A stretch of 64,000 nucleotides of DNA from Dromaius novaehollandiae (GCF_036370855.1 NC_088102.1:19511001-19575000), one strand, 5' to 3'; shown: positions 40,090-53,819, counted from the first letter of the stretch. Notes: generated by a model not told the origin, from the letters alone. Numbers and translations are program-made.

Positions 40090-41103
40090 GACACCTCCAG
40101 TAGCAGAGATGATTTTCTGAGTGATTATTTTAGGAAACCAAATGAGCCTTCAGCTACCGGAAACCTGCTGGTTCATTTGTCCAGAAAGGAGGCTGCTAAG
40201 ATGCCCACTAGTCATGTTTCTCCAACTGTAAAGATGACCATTGCCAATGAAGAAGGAAGAATGTCTAAGCCTGGGAATTATGTGAAGCCAAATCTCAAAC
40301 AAGTTGAACCTGAGCCTCTTACAAACTCCCAGGGATCCCTTAAGCTTCCTCACACACCACAGCACCAGTCTGTTGGTGGGATGCGGCAGATGGCACAACC
40401 GCAACAGCCTGGAACCACAAGCCGAAGGAGCACATCATTGAGCAGGGCATTTAGCTTAGCCTCTGCAGACCTCCTTAGAGCCACTGGCCCAGAGACATAC
40501 AGGCAGGAGAGCCCCCAGAAGTCAGCAGCAGACCTGTGTGGAGGCAAGGACACTGTCAGTCAGGCCTCTAGGGTTTCTGTGCCAACCAGCTCCCAGGCAA
40601 CCTTAAGAGAGAGACCACAGTCTGCAAAGGTGGCAGGTTCCTTGCAAGGTATTGAGTCTCGTTGTCGGCAGCTTGATGTGAGACGCCTTTCCCTAGCCCC
40701 ACCGAAAGACGAGAGGCCGCTCTCCTTCCATCAGTTTTCTGCCTCACCCACTGCCTCCACCAGCAATCTGAATGTGCAGCAACAGGAGCGAGTGAATCCT
40801 GGGCAACACTACTCATCTGCACCACACACTCACTCTAAAGTCAAGCCCAAGTCAGCCCCTTGTTCTGGAGAGGTGGTCACAGTGACCCCTGCCAGAGCTG
40901 TTCCCAGTAGCACTGAAGGAAATACCTCTGTGGAACAAGACCAGGGGGATGCCCTCCACACCAAGTGCCAGGGTAAGCTGCCAGAATGCAACAGTGGGGC
41001 TATGGAGGAGCCTCTGAGAGGAAGTGGCTCCAACAGCGCTCCTGGTTCTCCGGACCCCCAGGGGGATCAGCAGACAGTTTGGTATGAGTATGGGTGTGTG
41101 TAA
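40090..41103 (+). CDS. CCDC88C: CCDC88C last coding exon, PDZ-binding C-terminus
   Basis: Residues 1394-1730 and stop TAA at 41101-41103, from DTSSSRDDFLSDYFRK to VWYEYGCV. It is a long Ser/Pro/Gln-rich disordered tail with conserved islands: DDFLSDYFRK, KMPTSHVSPTVKM, a basic SRRSTSLSRAFSLASADLLR island (about 40420-40482), RRLSLAPPKDERP, and SGEVVTVTPARA. The final Gly-Cys-Val is the Daple PDZ ligand for Dishevelled and is absent from Girdin. The acceptor CTCACACCAG ends at 40089. The upstream ATG at 40051 lies in the intron and is not a start. Confidence 0.98.
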   Translation, partial: DTSSSRDDFLSDYFRKPNEPSATGNLLVHLSRKEAAKMPTSHVSPTVKMTIANEEGRMSKPGNYVKPNLKQVEPEPLTNSQGSLKLPHTPQHQSVGGMRQMAQPQQPGTTSRRSTSLSRAFSLASADLLRATGPETYRQESPQKSAADLCGGKDTVSQASRVSVPTSSQATLRERPQSAKVAGSLQGIESRCRQLDVRRLSLAPPKDERPLSFHQFSASPTASTSNLNVQQQERVNPGQHYSSAPHTHSKVKPKSAPCSGEVVTVTPARAVPSSTEGNTSVEQDQGDALHTKCQGKLPECNSGAMEEPLRGSGSNSAPGSPDPQGDQQTVWYEYGCV

Positions 41104-42430
41104 GCCACAGATGCAGTTTAGTAGCACATCTGTTCAGCATCTGCCGATGTCTGGCATAGCATTCATCTACATGCTGTGCCTGATCTTAAAGGGCGTCAGC
41201 TGCACACTGATCTGAATGTTCTCCAACTACTGTTTTCGAGTTGAACAAGATAATTTCTATGATTACAAGAAACAAGGAGCAAAACCCTGGCTCTTCTTTT
41301 GACACTGTTGTGCCTAAAATAAAGTGGAAGCCTGACCTAATCCCACAGCAGGCTTTGTGCCTGATTCTCAGATGCTCTGAGCTTTCCCTGCTCCAGGAGA
41401 CACCTGCATGGTCCTCTGAAAATCAGGCCTGCCTTGTTGTTGCAGCACTGCGCACTCCTCCTACCTGTGTTAAGAGGAGTTTCACAGGTCACATGTGTGC
41501 TGAGTCCTGCCCCCCTCCCCCCAGACCCTGATAAATAAGTTAAACCATATGGAAAAGGTCATGTAAAAGCCAAGCTTCTCCCCAGAAGACAGAACCAGAC
41601 ACTTGAAGTAGCTGAAAGAGAAAACTGAAGAGCAAAAGTGCGTGGCTTTAGCCACAGATGTGTTAAAGTCAATTCTCCTTGCTACAGCCCCATTTTAGAG
41701 AGACAATGCATAGAATTCAAGGGTCATATCTTAACCTCCCCGCTGGGACTGTCCAAGCACAGAGAGGTCGCTGTGACTACCTTAGCTGCAGCTCAGTGGA
41801 TCAGTTGACTCTGAAAGCTAAGTGGTGCTGCCTTTTGAAACTTGTTTTTTGTTTTATACAAATGCTGGAACTAACGCAGCCTTTTCAGGGGAGATGCCAT
41901 TTCAATTGCAAAGATGGCCTCTCATGTACAAAAGTGACTTGTAAGTATGTATATAAAGAGCTCAAGTATTGTATAGAAATGCTGTGTAAATTGTATTATT
42001 ACATCCTTGGGTGCATGACTGCCCACATCGTAAGTGATACGTGGGAATCCATCTCTTAGAAAATCCTTGTTTATGTCTCTGAGAACTTGGCTCAGTATCG
42101 AAAGCAAAATAATTTTGTATACACATGAAAGAAATATACTTTAAAAAATCTATTTATGTGCAAAGAAGTTCCTTGTAACGGTCTGTCCAGAGTTTCATCA
42201 GCTGCTTATGTGTATATGATCAAATGTGCATCTTTAATTCTTTGTTTGTAAATGTGTTTTTTTCTTACAATAGACTAAATACTTGATAATAAATATTTCT
42301 GGTTTGCTGGTTCTGATTTAATCTAGTAAGAGATAAAACTGATTCAGCTAAGGATGTTTTTGTTATCTAGTATGTAGTAATCACATTCTGGAAACTACAA
42401 AATTGTTTATAATAAAGATTAAAATAAAAC
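41104..42430 (+). promoter_or_regulatory. CCDC88C: CCDC88C 3' UTR with poly(A) signals
   Basis: The non-coding tail after the TAA has AATAAA at 42288-42293, 42411-42416 and 42423-42428. It includes AT-rich 3'-UTR-like sequence from about 42060. The UTR would be about 1.2-1.35 kb depending on the signal used. Open frames inside it (for example 41679-42059) are not protein-like. Confidence 0.85.
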
Positions 42431-42455
42431 AAATCAATGTTTTACTTTTTTCCCT

Positions 42456-42475
42456 GGGGGAGGGGAGGGGAGGGG
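42456..42475 (+). terminator. G-rich MAZ-like tract after the poly(A) signals
   Basis: Runs of G5, G4, G4 and G4 separated by single A residues begin 28 bases after the last AATAAA. G5AG5-type MAZ sites just past a poly(A) signal are known pause elements that aid 3'-end formation. The four runs could also form a G-quadruplex. The functional role is inferred. Confidence 0.55.
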
Positions 42476-45400
42476 ATTCATGGTATTGGAGGGAGATCTG
42501 TCAGCAGTAGCTTCAAGTAAGCCTCGCTTACTACTGATTGATTTTTCCTATCCAGCATAGTTGCATTTGTTTCTATAATGTTGTCAGAAAAGCTGTACCA
42601 GAAATCTTTCATTTTGATTGTAACCACCTTATTGAGGACTTTAGGAAGATTAATCAAGCAAATTAAGTGGCTTCCACGTCATTGTAGAAGCAGACCATTA
42701 GATTTAAGCTTCTCTGACCACTTCACAAGTGCCCAAGCATGCTGTTGATTTTGAACAGGTCTGCATTTATACAGTCTGTTTCATGCTAAACTCTCCAGGA
42801 TACTTTACAAAAGTGGAAAGTTATTTATCTTCAGACACAAAGAGAATAGTAAAAGGACTTGCTGCCTTATCTATTTTAATTGCAAACTATAGTTTAGTGA
42901 TAAATTCAAAATGATGGGATACAAAGCAGTTTTAAAACATCTTAGGTGTCTTCTGTGAACTGAAATTTCTCTTCCAGAAATTCCCTCTCCATTTTGCTTT
43001 TGCCAGATCACTGCAGGTAAAAGGCAGGTGTTTCTCCCTTGTTTTAGTTCCTTTCTCAAGGCATGTGCTTGATTAGGCTGCACTGCTGAGGATATAATCT
43101 GTGAGTAAACAATCATTTTGGATCTGCTTTGCTGTAAGTATTTGCCTGATCACTTAAACCTGAATTGTCATGTTCTGAATTATTTACAAATGTGGTATTG
43201 TGGGGAGGGGGGGATGATACCTACTGATTACTTTATCAGTTCCAGTGAGTTTGAATAAAAACATACTTAATACTTATTCCCCACTTGGAATGTACTACAT
43301 AATCTTAAATACAGACATTAAAATACAGAACAACTAATCTTAAACTCCAAAAGCAAAGCCACTTCCAGCTACTCTTTGGAACACATGGTGCTGTAGCACT
43401 TGGGCCTTCATGAGAACTTAAGGAGAGTTTTAGCAAATGTGACTCTCCTGCTAGGACAGATGCAGGTATTCTGCATTCTGCCCAATTAATTGTTTTCAGC
43501 TGTTCTTTGATAGAGTCATTGGCTCCCAGATCTTTGTTGCAGAGGACTCCCACTGTGTGCTATATGACCAGGTAAGGGATCCAGCGGGGGGAGAACAGGG
43601 CTTGCCCGTAGTGAAGATGATATTGCTCTTTGGCTTACTGGGGTACCCAGGACAGTCTTTAACAGGATAAATGGGTGTTTCTGGGTCATAGCTAGCCTGG
43701 GAGAGAAATCAATCACGTTTACAGAGAGAGTGGTCAGCAAATCCTGTGGTCTTTGTGCAAGCAGAGCTGGTGTGGGACACCAGATAACATGAGGCAGCAG
43801 AAGCTGCCAAGAGGCAGTTTTCTGGGAGGGAAAAGTGGAAGGAGTAGAGTAGCCTAACCACTTGAGGCTTTTCACTTCCTTCCAAGAATAAAAGGGGAAC
43901 TGCAGTGAAATTGTAGCTGTCTCAGTCTGTACAACTTAGAAGGCTACAGAGTCTCAAAGTGTAGGGCCTTGCGTGGTCAAGTGGTTGAGCCCTAACCATG
44001 GTAGTGGCAGATAATGGTAGTGAGCTGATGCACCTTCAGCTGTAGCTGTGCTCTGGTACATGCTGAGCCTTGGGGAAGGGGATCTCTTTCCAAAGGAGCC
44101 TTAGGATTTCAGCACACCTGGTTTTCCTCACCCTTTGCATGGCCAGGGGCTGTAGGATGCTGGTATTTCCTGAGATACAGGGAAGTGCCTGCTCTCTAGA
44201 GGTTGTCTTATTATTTTTGTGTGCTACATAGTGCTATGAGTGGTTTTGAATGTAATAATTCAAGTAACACGAATCACTGCCCAGTAATGGAGTATCTTAA
44301 CTTATAGACATGGCTCATTATTTCTGTGGATCAAGTTTTGTATTAAGGATGGATTTTTGAAAGGGATCCCATCCTAGGTAGATCATTGAGCAGGCTGATA
44401 GGTTTCTTAAGAAGCCATGTGCTTGTGCTTGTGCCTGTGAAAGTACCCGCTCTCTGCTCTATGTTCAAACTCTGAAATAAGCGAAGGAAATTTTGCTTAA
44501 AGTTGCCTACTCTATGTGACCAGGGTATTCTCAAGAAGAAGAAGAGGAAAAAAAGAAAAGGCAGCTGCTGTGTCAACTAGTTCTAAGGAAGCACATGTTC
44601 TGCAGTGACAGAATATCTCCTTATCAAGAAATCTGAAGCCCAGATCCTTTGTAGAGAAATCTTGTCATGAAAACCTTTTTCCTATTAGATATTCTCCTGC
44701 TCTTCCTTGAACTTGGGAGCTGGCTGTGAAGTGGACAATCTTTATTATTTCAATTAATTATGATTTGAACGTAAAATCTCTAAAAGAGGAATAAAAAATA
44801 GAAGCTATTTTTCATAAGGGAAGTTACAAGTATGAGTCCTTTGTATAAATGGATAACAATACTTAGTTTAGAATAATGACACACCAATGTACATGGTCCA
44901 ATTGGAAATTATTTCTGATCATCCAAATGTCTGGGGACATATTAAAAGTTCAGCTAAAGGTAAATTACTTTAAGATAAGACATCAAAAACATACTGCAGA
45001 AATTGTTAGTTGATGTGAAATGATTGATCTACAACCTGGATTGTTGTGAATATAAAGAGGGCAAGAGATTAACACAATTTTTAATAAATAAAAAAATTAA
45101 CCTAGTTGGACTTTGAACATTTGAATTGTGGTTTTGCATTTTTAAATGCAATGACAGAAGAAAAATAATAAAATTGTCAGTGGTGATAAGCTTCAGCAAG
45201 AAATTTTATCCTGACAATTGCCTCTCTGCTGATCAGAGCTGTGGAATCTGATCCTGCCAGCAGTGGAGATGTTCAAGATAAGGTGGAAAACTTGAGAGTG
45301 TTGTTACAGATCACCAGTACTAGGCAGAATTAACCTGAGCTGACAGTATAGAGTGAAATAATTCCATTACTAAAAACAATGAATCGATTTATCACTATGA

Positions 45401-48400
45401 AGAGTCGCTAGACTGGAGAAATAGGCTGTGCCTTGTAGGTCTGTCTTTAAAGCTCACACTAGAGGCTGTCACAAGAGTGTAGTATCAGCTGGAAAATGAT
45501 GAGAAAAATTATGATGATTTAAGAAAGTGCTGGCATTAGTTTTAAGATGACTGTGGGTGAAGTTCTGGCAAGTTTTGGAAAGTTGCATGTTTTTTCTAGG
45601 GGCAAGGAATATTCCAAAAGTATAAAGAGAATAAGAGTGGACAATACAGAGCTGCTGTTTAAATGCTATACGAAAGGGAAGGTCCTTTAAAGGCTAACTT
45701 GGGTCCTAAAGACAGTGAAATGTGGGTTGATGAAGTGTGACATACACTTGAAGTTGATTCAGATTTGGAGGATTGTTAAGAATCCTGTTAAACAGTAACA
45801 TGGATAAGTGAGGAACACAATGGCAAATGACCTGGACATATCCCTGTTGAGTCAGTGGAAGGAACGGTTTATTGGTTGATTTTTTTTCTATTAAAAAAAA
45901 TTTAAAGAAATTGGGTTCTACTGAGGACAAGACAATGAAAATGTGATTATTCCACAGAAAGTAGGAACATAAAATGTGTCTCAAACAAAACACAAAATAC
46001 CATGGAAACTAATGTCAGCTCTCTGTATCATTCCTAGATGCTGTTCTGATCAGCTCCAATTAAAACACTTGCACATTTTTAAGAAAGGTTCATCATAACT
46101 GAGTCTAGCTCTGATGATGAGGCTATGCCAAAGTTTATAACATGTGTTTTTACATGCCAGAATGAGAAAGGGTAACAGACTTAAGCATTGATATTAGCTG
46201 GTGAAAAGCACATAAGGGAAGACAGAAAGAGTCCAATTCCCTCTTCAGTGAAGTGACATCCTACAGTGATGTGAATGTCATGCTAAAGTCCAGAGTGTTT
46301 AGGAAGGGGGGGCAAAGAAGGTATCGATGGAACTTGCTGCTGCAGGCAATTATGGACTCAAATGGAGGAGTATAATATCATAGAGGCTCCTCCTCCTCTC
46401 CATATCGGGAATTGGCTGCCTCCATAGTCAGGATGGAGGAATGCTAGGCTACGGGACTAGGATCCTTCTCCTTGTGAAAATCCCTGAAATCTTTGAGAGT
46501 CAAAGATCACCTAACTCGCTTTTTCAGTAGTTGGCATGCTCTAGGGATGTAAGACACGTTAGTGTAAAGCACAGCTTGTGTGGCAAAAAATAAGAATTGC
46601 ACTTGCTGAGGAAGAACGTGAGAGTTTGAGAAGGACAGTGCAGCTGGAGAACCAGAACTCCCAAGTGGACTGCTCAGGCATCTCCAGAGACTCGCACTGG
46701 AGGGAGGAGGGAGTTTTCTGCAAGAAGTACGTAGGAAAGAATGTCTGCAAAGGACTGAAGTGAGCATTTTGTAGTATTTCTAGCCTGATTGTTTTACCAT
46801 TCTGCAGGGTGTTTTGAAGGTTATGGGACTTGGAGGGTTGTGTTTCCTTGCTGCTTTAAATATCTCTGACCAAGACTATTCAGTTCTTGCCAAACCCATA
46901 AAAAATGTCTCCCTGCACCTTTGAAAGAGGCTTTTTTTTCTCTAGTTAAACAAAACTTGGAATTTACATGCATGTGTGCTGTGAACCAATAAAACACTTT
47001 ATCCATGGATGTATATTTTTCAGGGCCACTGGTTACCCAGGAACATTTTCCTGCAGCATCTCAGCACTCTGCAGCAAAAGAAAAGCTCCTCATTAGTTTG
47101 AGAGTGCTTGTGTAGGACCCCTTTGGCTATTTGTGAGTGAAAGAAGGACTGAGAATCAAGGGAATTACTGTGAAAGGAAAATCTTTGAAACATTATTAGG
47201 ACTGCAATCCTTTGTGAGCAAGAGGTTTGCCTACAGCAATGCAGAAGGCAAATGGAGAAAAGCAGGTGGGCTGTGTAGAATAGACCTTGTATCAGTTTAG
47301 TTGAGGTTTAGCTACAATTAAGCTAAAGTTGGTGATCTTACATAGAGTCCCTCCTTCAGGTAGGCTAGTTTTAGATCAGTCTGGGCATAAAAGAGTTAAA
47401 TCAGTGTCTGATGGAGGGACTAATGTATAGCGCTCCAGAGTTAGGCCTTGGTACCTTCATTGGTTTGAATAGATGATCTCTATATGCTGTTGATACTTTC
47501 TATTGCTTATGTTTTCACATAATATTCTCATGTTCCTGGATAGTAGAGCTTAAAAGAGGTAGGAAATGTACATTTGGTGGGTAAAAGTATATTTTCAATG
47601 TCGTTGCATGCCCTTAAGACCACTCCTGCCAACAACAGCCACGTTCGTGTTAGCAGGAAACTGTGAGAAACATGCAAACAGTGGAGTCCTCTTGCTAGAT
47701 CCTGTCCTACAGCTCAGACAGTACAACGAGCTACCACAGTCTGGCCAAGCCCACCTAATCTCCAACAGCTTTTTCCTTCATGACTTCTCTCCAGCCCTAG
47801 AGACCTTTTATATTCTTCAACCCAGACTGTTATCTTTAACTATGTTCTACTCTTAATTCGTTTTTATATCCTGTTTCCTTCTAGATCTTGTTCCAGCTTT
47901 CTCTGCCCTTTCCATGCTCATCTCTATTGCTGAAGGATGTAGTCATCCATCAACCAGCTCTCATCTTTTTGCCACCTTTCTTTTCCGTTGTCATCTTTAT
48001 GTACCTGTCCCCCTTGCCTGACTGGTGATGACTTAGTCTTTCTTACACAATCACGTTCAAGTCTTGATATCAATAGGTAATCCTGTTCTCACCTCAGTAT
48101 CCGTTCTCAGTGCTTTCTGATGCTTCCTTAGCTCTTTCTCTAGCCACTGTTGCCTCAAACATTCCCTATACTCCCTTGCCTCATCCTTGCTTTCTGTCAA
48201 GCTACTCAAGCATTTTGTACAAGTGCTGCAGTTCCAGCCATTCAAGAGGCCTTTCCTCCCTCACATCTCTCTCTGGCATGCCCTATGGTCATTGTCTTCT
48301 CATCATGTCTCTTGCCCACATCCTCCTTTAGCTCATCTGAATTGCTCTATTTTGCCCTGTCTGTGATGACTGATAGCTGAGCCTTGAGGCAGGAAATACA

Positions 48401-51009
48401 CCATGTGCTATAAACCACTGTGGATATTTGTGGTGCGGAAAATATATGTTTGCATGATGTCTAGAGCCAATCTCTTTTTAAGTCTTGTTTTCAGATTTCA
48501 AAATGTGTTTATTCATACTTACTGAGACTTGCATCTTTCAAAAATTTCTTCACTAAAATGCATATAGAAATTCTACTTACTGTAGCAGGATTTTAATGCA
48601 AGGTCTCATAACAATTTTAAGCCAATTCATTAGACATTTTATGTCAAACATTTTTGTTAAAGTTCTATGACAAATTGTTAGTACTTAAAAATGTTAATAA
48701 GGTGATAGATGCTTTTAAGAAGGTCTATATCACTTTCTGCATATTGGTATCACTTTTTGTATAGTGAGGCAATTTTCTTCTATTTAGTCTTCAGTATTTT
48801 TAACAATATGACTTTCCTCATCATTTTCTTTGTTTTAGAATTTCCTTCCTTGGTTATTTTGGCTTCTTTAATTGAGAAAACCTTGAATTCCCGAAGCCCA
48901 GGCCTATTCACATTTGGCTCCCATGAGCCAAGAATCCATTTCCCTGTTTATGTAACCAGCCATATCAACAGTAAGAGTTCCATCTGGCAGATCCTGAATC
49001 CCTTCAATGTCCCACCCTGCTCTCTGCGTGGAGCTCCAATGAACTTGTGCTTGTTTCCTTGTTTATGTAATCGGGCAAATAAATGGTAACAGATACTAAC
49101 AAGATTTTACTGGATGAAATTTGACACATGCTATGTTTTGTAACTGAAATCAAGAGAAATATTCTCTTCATGTGTTAAATTCTAACAGATTGAATGTTTA
49201 ACTTCTAAACAGCTAATGTTTATTTTGAAAAGGAGACTATACGTACAGGAGAATCTAAAACTGAAAGTGAGAAGAAAAGCAAAAATTAAACTAAATCAGT
49301 AACCTCAGTCTATTTTCTTAGCATCATCTCTTTGTAGCAATGTTTTACAAAGAGGGAAAAGCCAATAACTGGAGAGTTGCATAAGTTTATACTTTGACTG
49401 ACTGTCTACTGCAGTTTCTGAAGACCAGGGATTTTTTTGCCCCCCACACCCTGGGAATCAGCAGCATGGTGAGAGTGGAGAGAAAGTCCTGATAGTCACA
49501 AGGTTACACATTCCTGAGCAGAGCTGAGATAGTCTCAGCCTGTGCTGCCATGCTGAGCTTCAATTTGTGGCAGAAGAGCCTCAGCTTTTTCCCAGAAGTG
49601 TTGTCAGCCTTTTTTCTATCTACCAGAAGGTAGCTGCTGAAGGTGCCAAGTGGGAGCCCATTTGGTAACCTGTGAGCCAGGAGAGAGTTTATACCTGTGG
49701 AAGGACACTCTTCAAAGTGAATCCCTGGAAAGGGATAAGGTAAGGTGAGTTATGAAGGCATCAGTAACTCAAGCCAAATTGCCTGGCACTGGATTGCATT
49801 TCCAGCCTTGTGGAGTCTGATACCCTGCCAGAATCATGCTCGCCCGTGTGTGATAAAGCTGAGGCACTAACTCAGAAGAGCAGGGTCAGCTGAAAGATGC
49901 TGCGCGCTGCTGGTGGAGGGTGTGAGAGGAGTCTTGTATGTGTCCTGGCTTGTCTCTTTCTCTGAGCATGACAGCGAACAAGGTAAAAATGGTCTCAGGG
50001 GAAAGGGAGGAAGTAGACGTCAGTGTGCAGGCTTAGTGGCCAACAGATATTTTCAGTAGAAATTAAAATCTTTAAATTACTTAAGGATTGGGTGTGTCTT
50101 CACAGATTGAGCATTTGATGCAAAGCCTTGTGGGCTGTGGAAGGGAAGCTAGGAAATCTGATGGAGCTGGACACTGAGAGGAAGGAGGGCTGGTCTTACC
50201 TGACGGACAGCTACTGGTACAATATAAGGGGGAGAGATCTGAAGTTCCTTCTGGAGGTAGAAAGGGGGCCTGGATGACTGAGGTTATTTGGTGTTAGGAG
50301 AGACGTGTGTCAAGTCAATGGCATTTTCTACTGGGAAATCTTGGAGTCAAGCTTACTGCATACGGCACATTCTAGGTGTAAAGGTTTTGCACATACAGCA
50401 CATCCTTGGTCCACATATCTCCCTGGGGCCCCTGGAGTGCAGATCTGATGACTGTGCATGTGCCCTGCAGGAAATGCAAAAGTGAAAACTGAAACCTGTG
50501 GAAAAAGTTAAAAATAAAACATTATGCTGTAAAGACTGGGACATGAACAGAACTGAGGGAAAATAGGAAGAGGACACAAAGCAAGATGCCTGGGCTGCAA
50601 TGAAATCAGCAGTGGTGTTCCCTTTTGCCCAGGCTGCTGAAATAAATGAAACTTTCCTCTGTGTAGCAACCCTCAATGCAGAGTAAGAGGTGGGCCTACA
50701 AGGTCTCTAGAGATAGTACCAAGACAAAAAGGAAGACCAGTATCCGGTCGTTGATTCCCAGCTCCACAAAATGGGTGAATGTACATGTGGATTATCAGAG
50801 AGAAAAGTTATTTATTCTCCTCCTTTCCTCACAGAAATGGGTGCTTGAAAGGATTTAAATCAAACTTCTGAAGGAAAGTTGACCCTTAAAGACAAAGCAT
50901 TGATCAGTCAATTAGAGCCGACCATTAAATGGAGCCAGCTCTGTCAGAAAGGCCTCCATTGGATTACAGTCAAAGAGAGATGGTGGAGGACTGGAAATGA
51001 GACCAACAA
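42476..51009. other. Intergenic, no gene recognised
   Basis: Intergenic sequence downstream of CCDC88C. Open frames are short and show no family similarity or splice structure. A G-rich patch is at 43200-43213 and a long pyrimidine-rich stretch at about 47.6-48.36 kb. Parts of 45.2-46.5 kb look like old repeat but match nothing I can name. Confidence 0.7.
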
Positions 51010-51412
51010 GAGTGAGCAGAGGTCTGGAAAAGACTGAAAGAATGGGGTTGTTTAGTCTAGAAAAGTAGTATCTGAGAGAGACAGCATGGTTAATTCTCAC
51101 ACATTTAAAAGATTAACATAGAGAAAGGCAGCAATAGACTATTTTCTATAACCACTCATAGAAAGACAAGAAGAAATTAAATGAATGTGAAACATGGAAG
51201 GTTAAGATTTTAATAGTAGGGAAAACTTTCCAAGAATAAGCCTAACCAGACAATGGATACATTGCCAGAGGAGATGTAGAATATTCTTCAATGGAAGTTG
51301 AAGAAGACAGGCTAAAGCTCTGGAGGGGATAGTCTAGCTTTATTTATTGGGCCTCGGAGTAAGGAGATGATCTAGAGGACCTCCTTCCAGCTTTGCATTT
51401 CTATGGTGTCTA
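51010..51412 (+). mobile_element. Decayed CR1-like LINE fragment
   Basis: Plus-strand similarity to CR1 3' regions appears as a series of blocks: GGGGTTGTTTAGTCTAGAAAAG (the usual 'GGGCTTGTTTAGCCTGGAGAAG'), a GACAAGAAGAAAT block, an AGGGAAAACTTTCC block and finally GATGATCTAGAGGACCTCC before TTTCTATGGT. It is highly diverged with no intact coding sequence. Boundaries are approximate. Confidence 0.7.
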
Positions 51413-53800
51413 GGATATTTATGACCATCTGTAACAGTCTAGCTCAATTCTTTTCGATGCCTGCCACTTCTGGTTGTGACACGTGCAAGTCAGGAGTTAC
51501 CCTGTTTAGCAGAGTTACTTAATCATTACAAACATTAACGTGATTTGACCAAAGCAAGGGAGGAAAAGAAAGAATTGCCACTTGCACCGAGTAATAGCTA
51601 TTTGTCAGCTTTAATAGCTGCTGTATTATTCACAGAGATAAAAGGTTACCAGAAATGTCATTTCTTTTCATTTTTAGAGTTTTAAATGGGTCCCACAGTG
51701 CAATTGCTCTGTGTGTGACAGAGGCTGTGTTCTGCAGCCAACACTGGTCCTGCCCCCTTGCAACAGGCTGGTCTTCACGCACTTCCCTAAGCCCTTTACT
51801 TCAACGAGCTGCTTTACAGCAGGTACATGCTGAGAAGAGCAAAATGTAGCAGTTGAATGAAAGAAAAGCAAGCCAGGATTTTCCTGGGGTTTCTTTTGCT
51901 CTGTGACTTTTGGAAGAGGAGGTTTGCAGAAGTGAGGATTTCCCCTTCACCTGCAAGGCATGATTTACCAGCCAGGTTGGTAAAGTTGGCCTTTTTAGCA
52001 CACTGTAATGGAGATAAATTGTGTGTGATGGCCAAGGCTCTGCTTTCTGGATATTCTGAGCAGCCATATATCTGACAGTTATCTTTGAGCATGTTCAGTG
52101 TTCAGCATCACTGGAAACGGCAGCCATGGTGGGACCTAGAAAAGAGATACTGCCAACAGCATTACTTCTCTTTCCATGGCACCCAGGAGGAAAATCAATG
52201 TCGGTGAGTCTTTTCAGGACTTGACTCAGGATATCTGCAGCCTGGATGCTGCAGGAGGTAGAAATGCTTCCCCTACAGCCACCAATGAGAGCTTGTTACC
52301 AAAGTTGTCTCTCCCCCGGCAAGCTCTGAGGAATGACAAATACTCCATGTAATACCCTGTTGCTCTTTCTTGAAGAATTGTGCAGCCTTATCCATTGCCA
52401 AGGAAGTAACTGCAGTTCATTTTATTAATATCATGCTTTACATATTCTTTAAATCTAATAAAAGAGCTGCGATATGCAAGGGTATATAATTGTGGATTAA
52501 AAGGCACTGGAATTAATGTTTTATTTTGCTTCCTTGAACGATCCCAGTCTGTGTGGCTTTTGTTTTGTTTTGTTTTGTTTTGTTTTGTTTTTAATACTAA
52601 ATGCAGGGGAGGGGGCTTCTGACTAGTGCTGATAAATTTGATACAAACCTTTCATATTCTTTAACGCTGCACAAGATGAGATTGTTCAGCTTCTGGCCGT
52701 GCTCCCAGGAAACTGTGCCTTGCCTGTTGAGCCGGGTATGTTGTCTGCATCTCTGCCATCCTCAAAGGAGCATCGTGAGCCTGCAAGGTACCATTCTGTG
52801 CTTTTTGCAGCCTTTTCAGGCAATGTCTGAGAATTTCATATTTTTTCTGCTGCAACCCTTCTCAAACTTACAGAGGTCCTTGACCCGGCAGCTAATAATA
52901 GATCCGTGATCTATCAGAAGCCCTGGCAGAGGGAGGTTTCTGCCATCTGGTAGCCTGTTATACCTGAAGAGCCCTTTGCATGTCTTTGGAAAGAGTAGTT
53001 ATTTTTGACGCTGGTTCTGACATTACCCGTGGGGACTCCTGGAGTGTTTCCAGGTTTTGTGGATGTCATCGTATCCTCTCCTCGGTTTTTTCTTTTTTGC
53101 TTGTCTGCTTACGTTAGCCTGCGCTTTCCACCAAGACGGAAACAGAGAACGTGTCTCAGAGTACCCAGCACAAGGCTGCCATTTCCAGACTTGCTGTCTC
53201 TGGCCGCTTTTGGAGCACTGTCACGCCCTTAGGGTGAGCAGACGGGCGCTCTCTTTGCAAGTGCTGTGCTGGGAACAGGGAGTCACTGCATGTCCTCGCG
53301 GTGACACGGCGAGGGGTCCTGCACACGGTGAGTTATGCACAATTCAAAACCCAAACTGTAATTTGTGTGTTTTACTGTGCTGTAATTGATATCTCTCTGT
53401 TTTTTTAAGAGTATGTGTGTTTCACTTTGAATGACAGACGGTTCACTACTTACCCACAGCACAGATTTCTGTCCTGGAGGAAAACAAGTAGTGGTCTGAG
53501 TTAGCAGAAGGTCAGCTTCTACATCTGCTACCATCATCCTCAATGACCTTGGGCAAGTTCTGTAATCTGCCGTGCCTTGGTTCACCAGCTGCCTAAAAGA
53601 CAGAGGAAGGAAACATCCAGCTCCTTGCCTTTGCCTCTCATATGTTCGGAGAAGAAGCTGTCTTGTGCAGAGATCAGCTGTTGCTTCAGGTGGTGAAGGT
53701 CTGACTTCAGCAAGCTCTAGGAGCAACTTAATGTAAATAATAGTAGTAACAACACTAACCCTCCGTATACTTTGTAGCATGCTTACACAAGCCAACATCT
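51413..53800. other. Intergenic, no gene recognised
   Basis: Contains a (TTTTG)n repeat at 52558-52590. CpG frequency rises from about 53.0 kb, where a GTGAGT donor-like site follows CACACG at 53327. No coding exon is recognised. Confidence 0.7.
52558..52590. repeat. (TTTTG)n pentanucleotide repeat
   Basis: About six uninterrupted TTTTG units followed by a T run. Confidence 0.95.
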
Positions 53801-53819
53801 GTGTGTGTTTAGATAAGTC

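Noticed and set aside
45200..46500. Possible further LINE or LTR remnant
   Set aside because: A few phrases resemble CR1 3' sequence, but no run of landmarks in order could be established.
46578..46763. Plus-strand frame with coiled-coil-like start (LAEEERESLRRTVQLENQ)
   Set aside because: Only 61 codons, no family match, no convincing splice sites, and an antisense frame is equally open. It looks like chance.
47600..48380. Pyrimidine-rich region with overlapping frames on both strands
   Set aside because: Cys/Ser/Leu/Pro-rich translations are expected from C/T-rich DNA. No gene model is possible.
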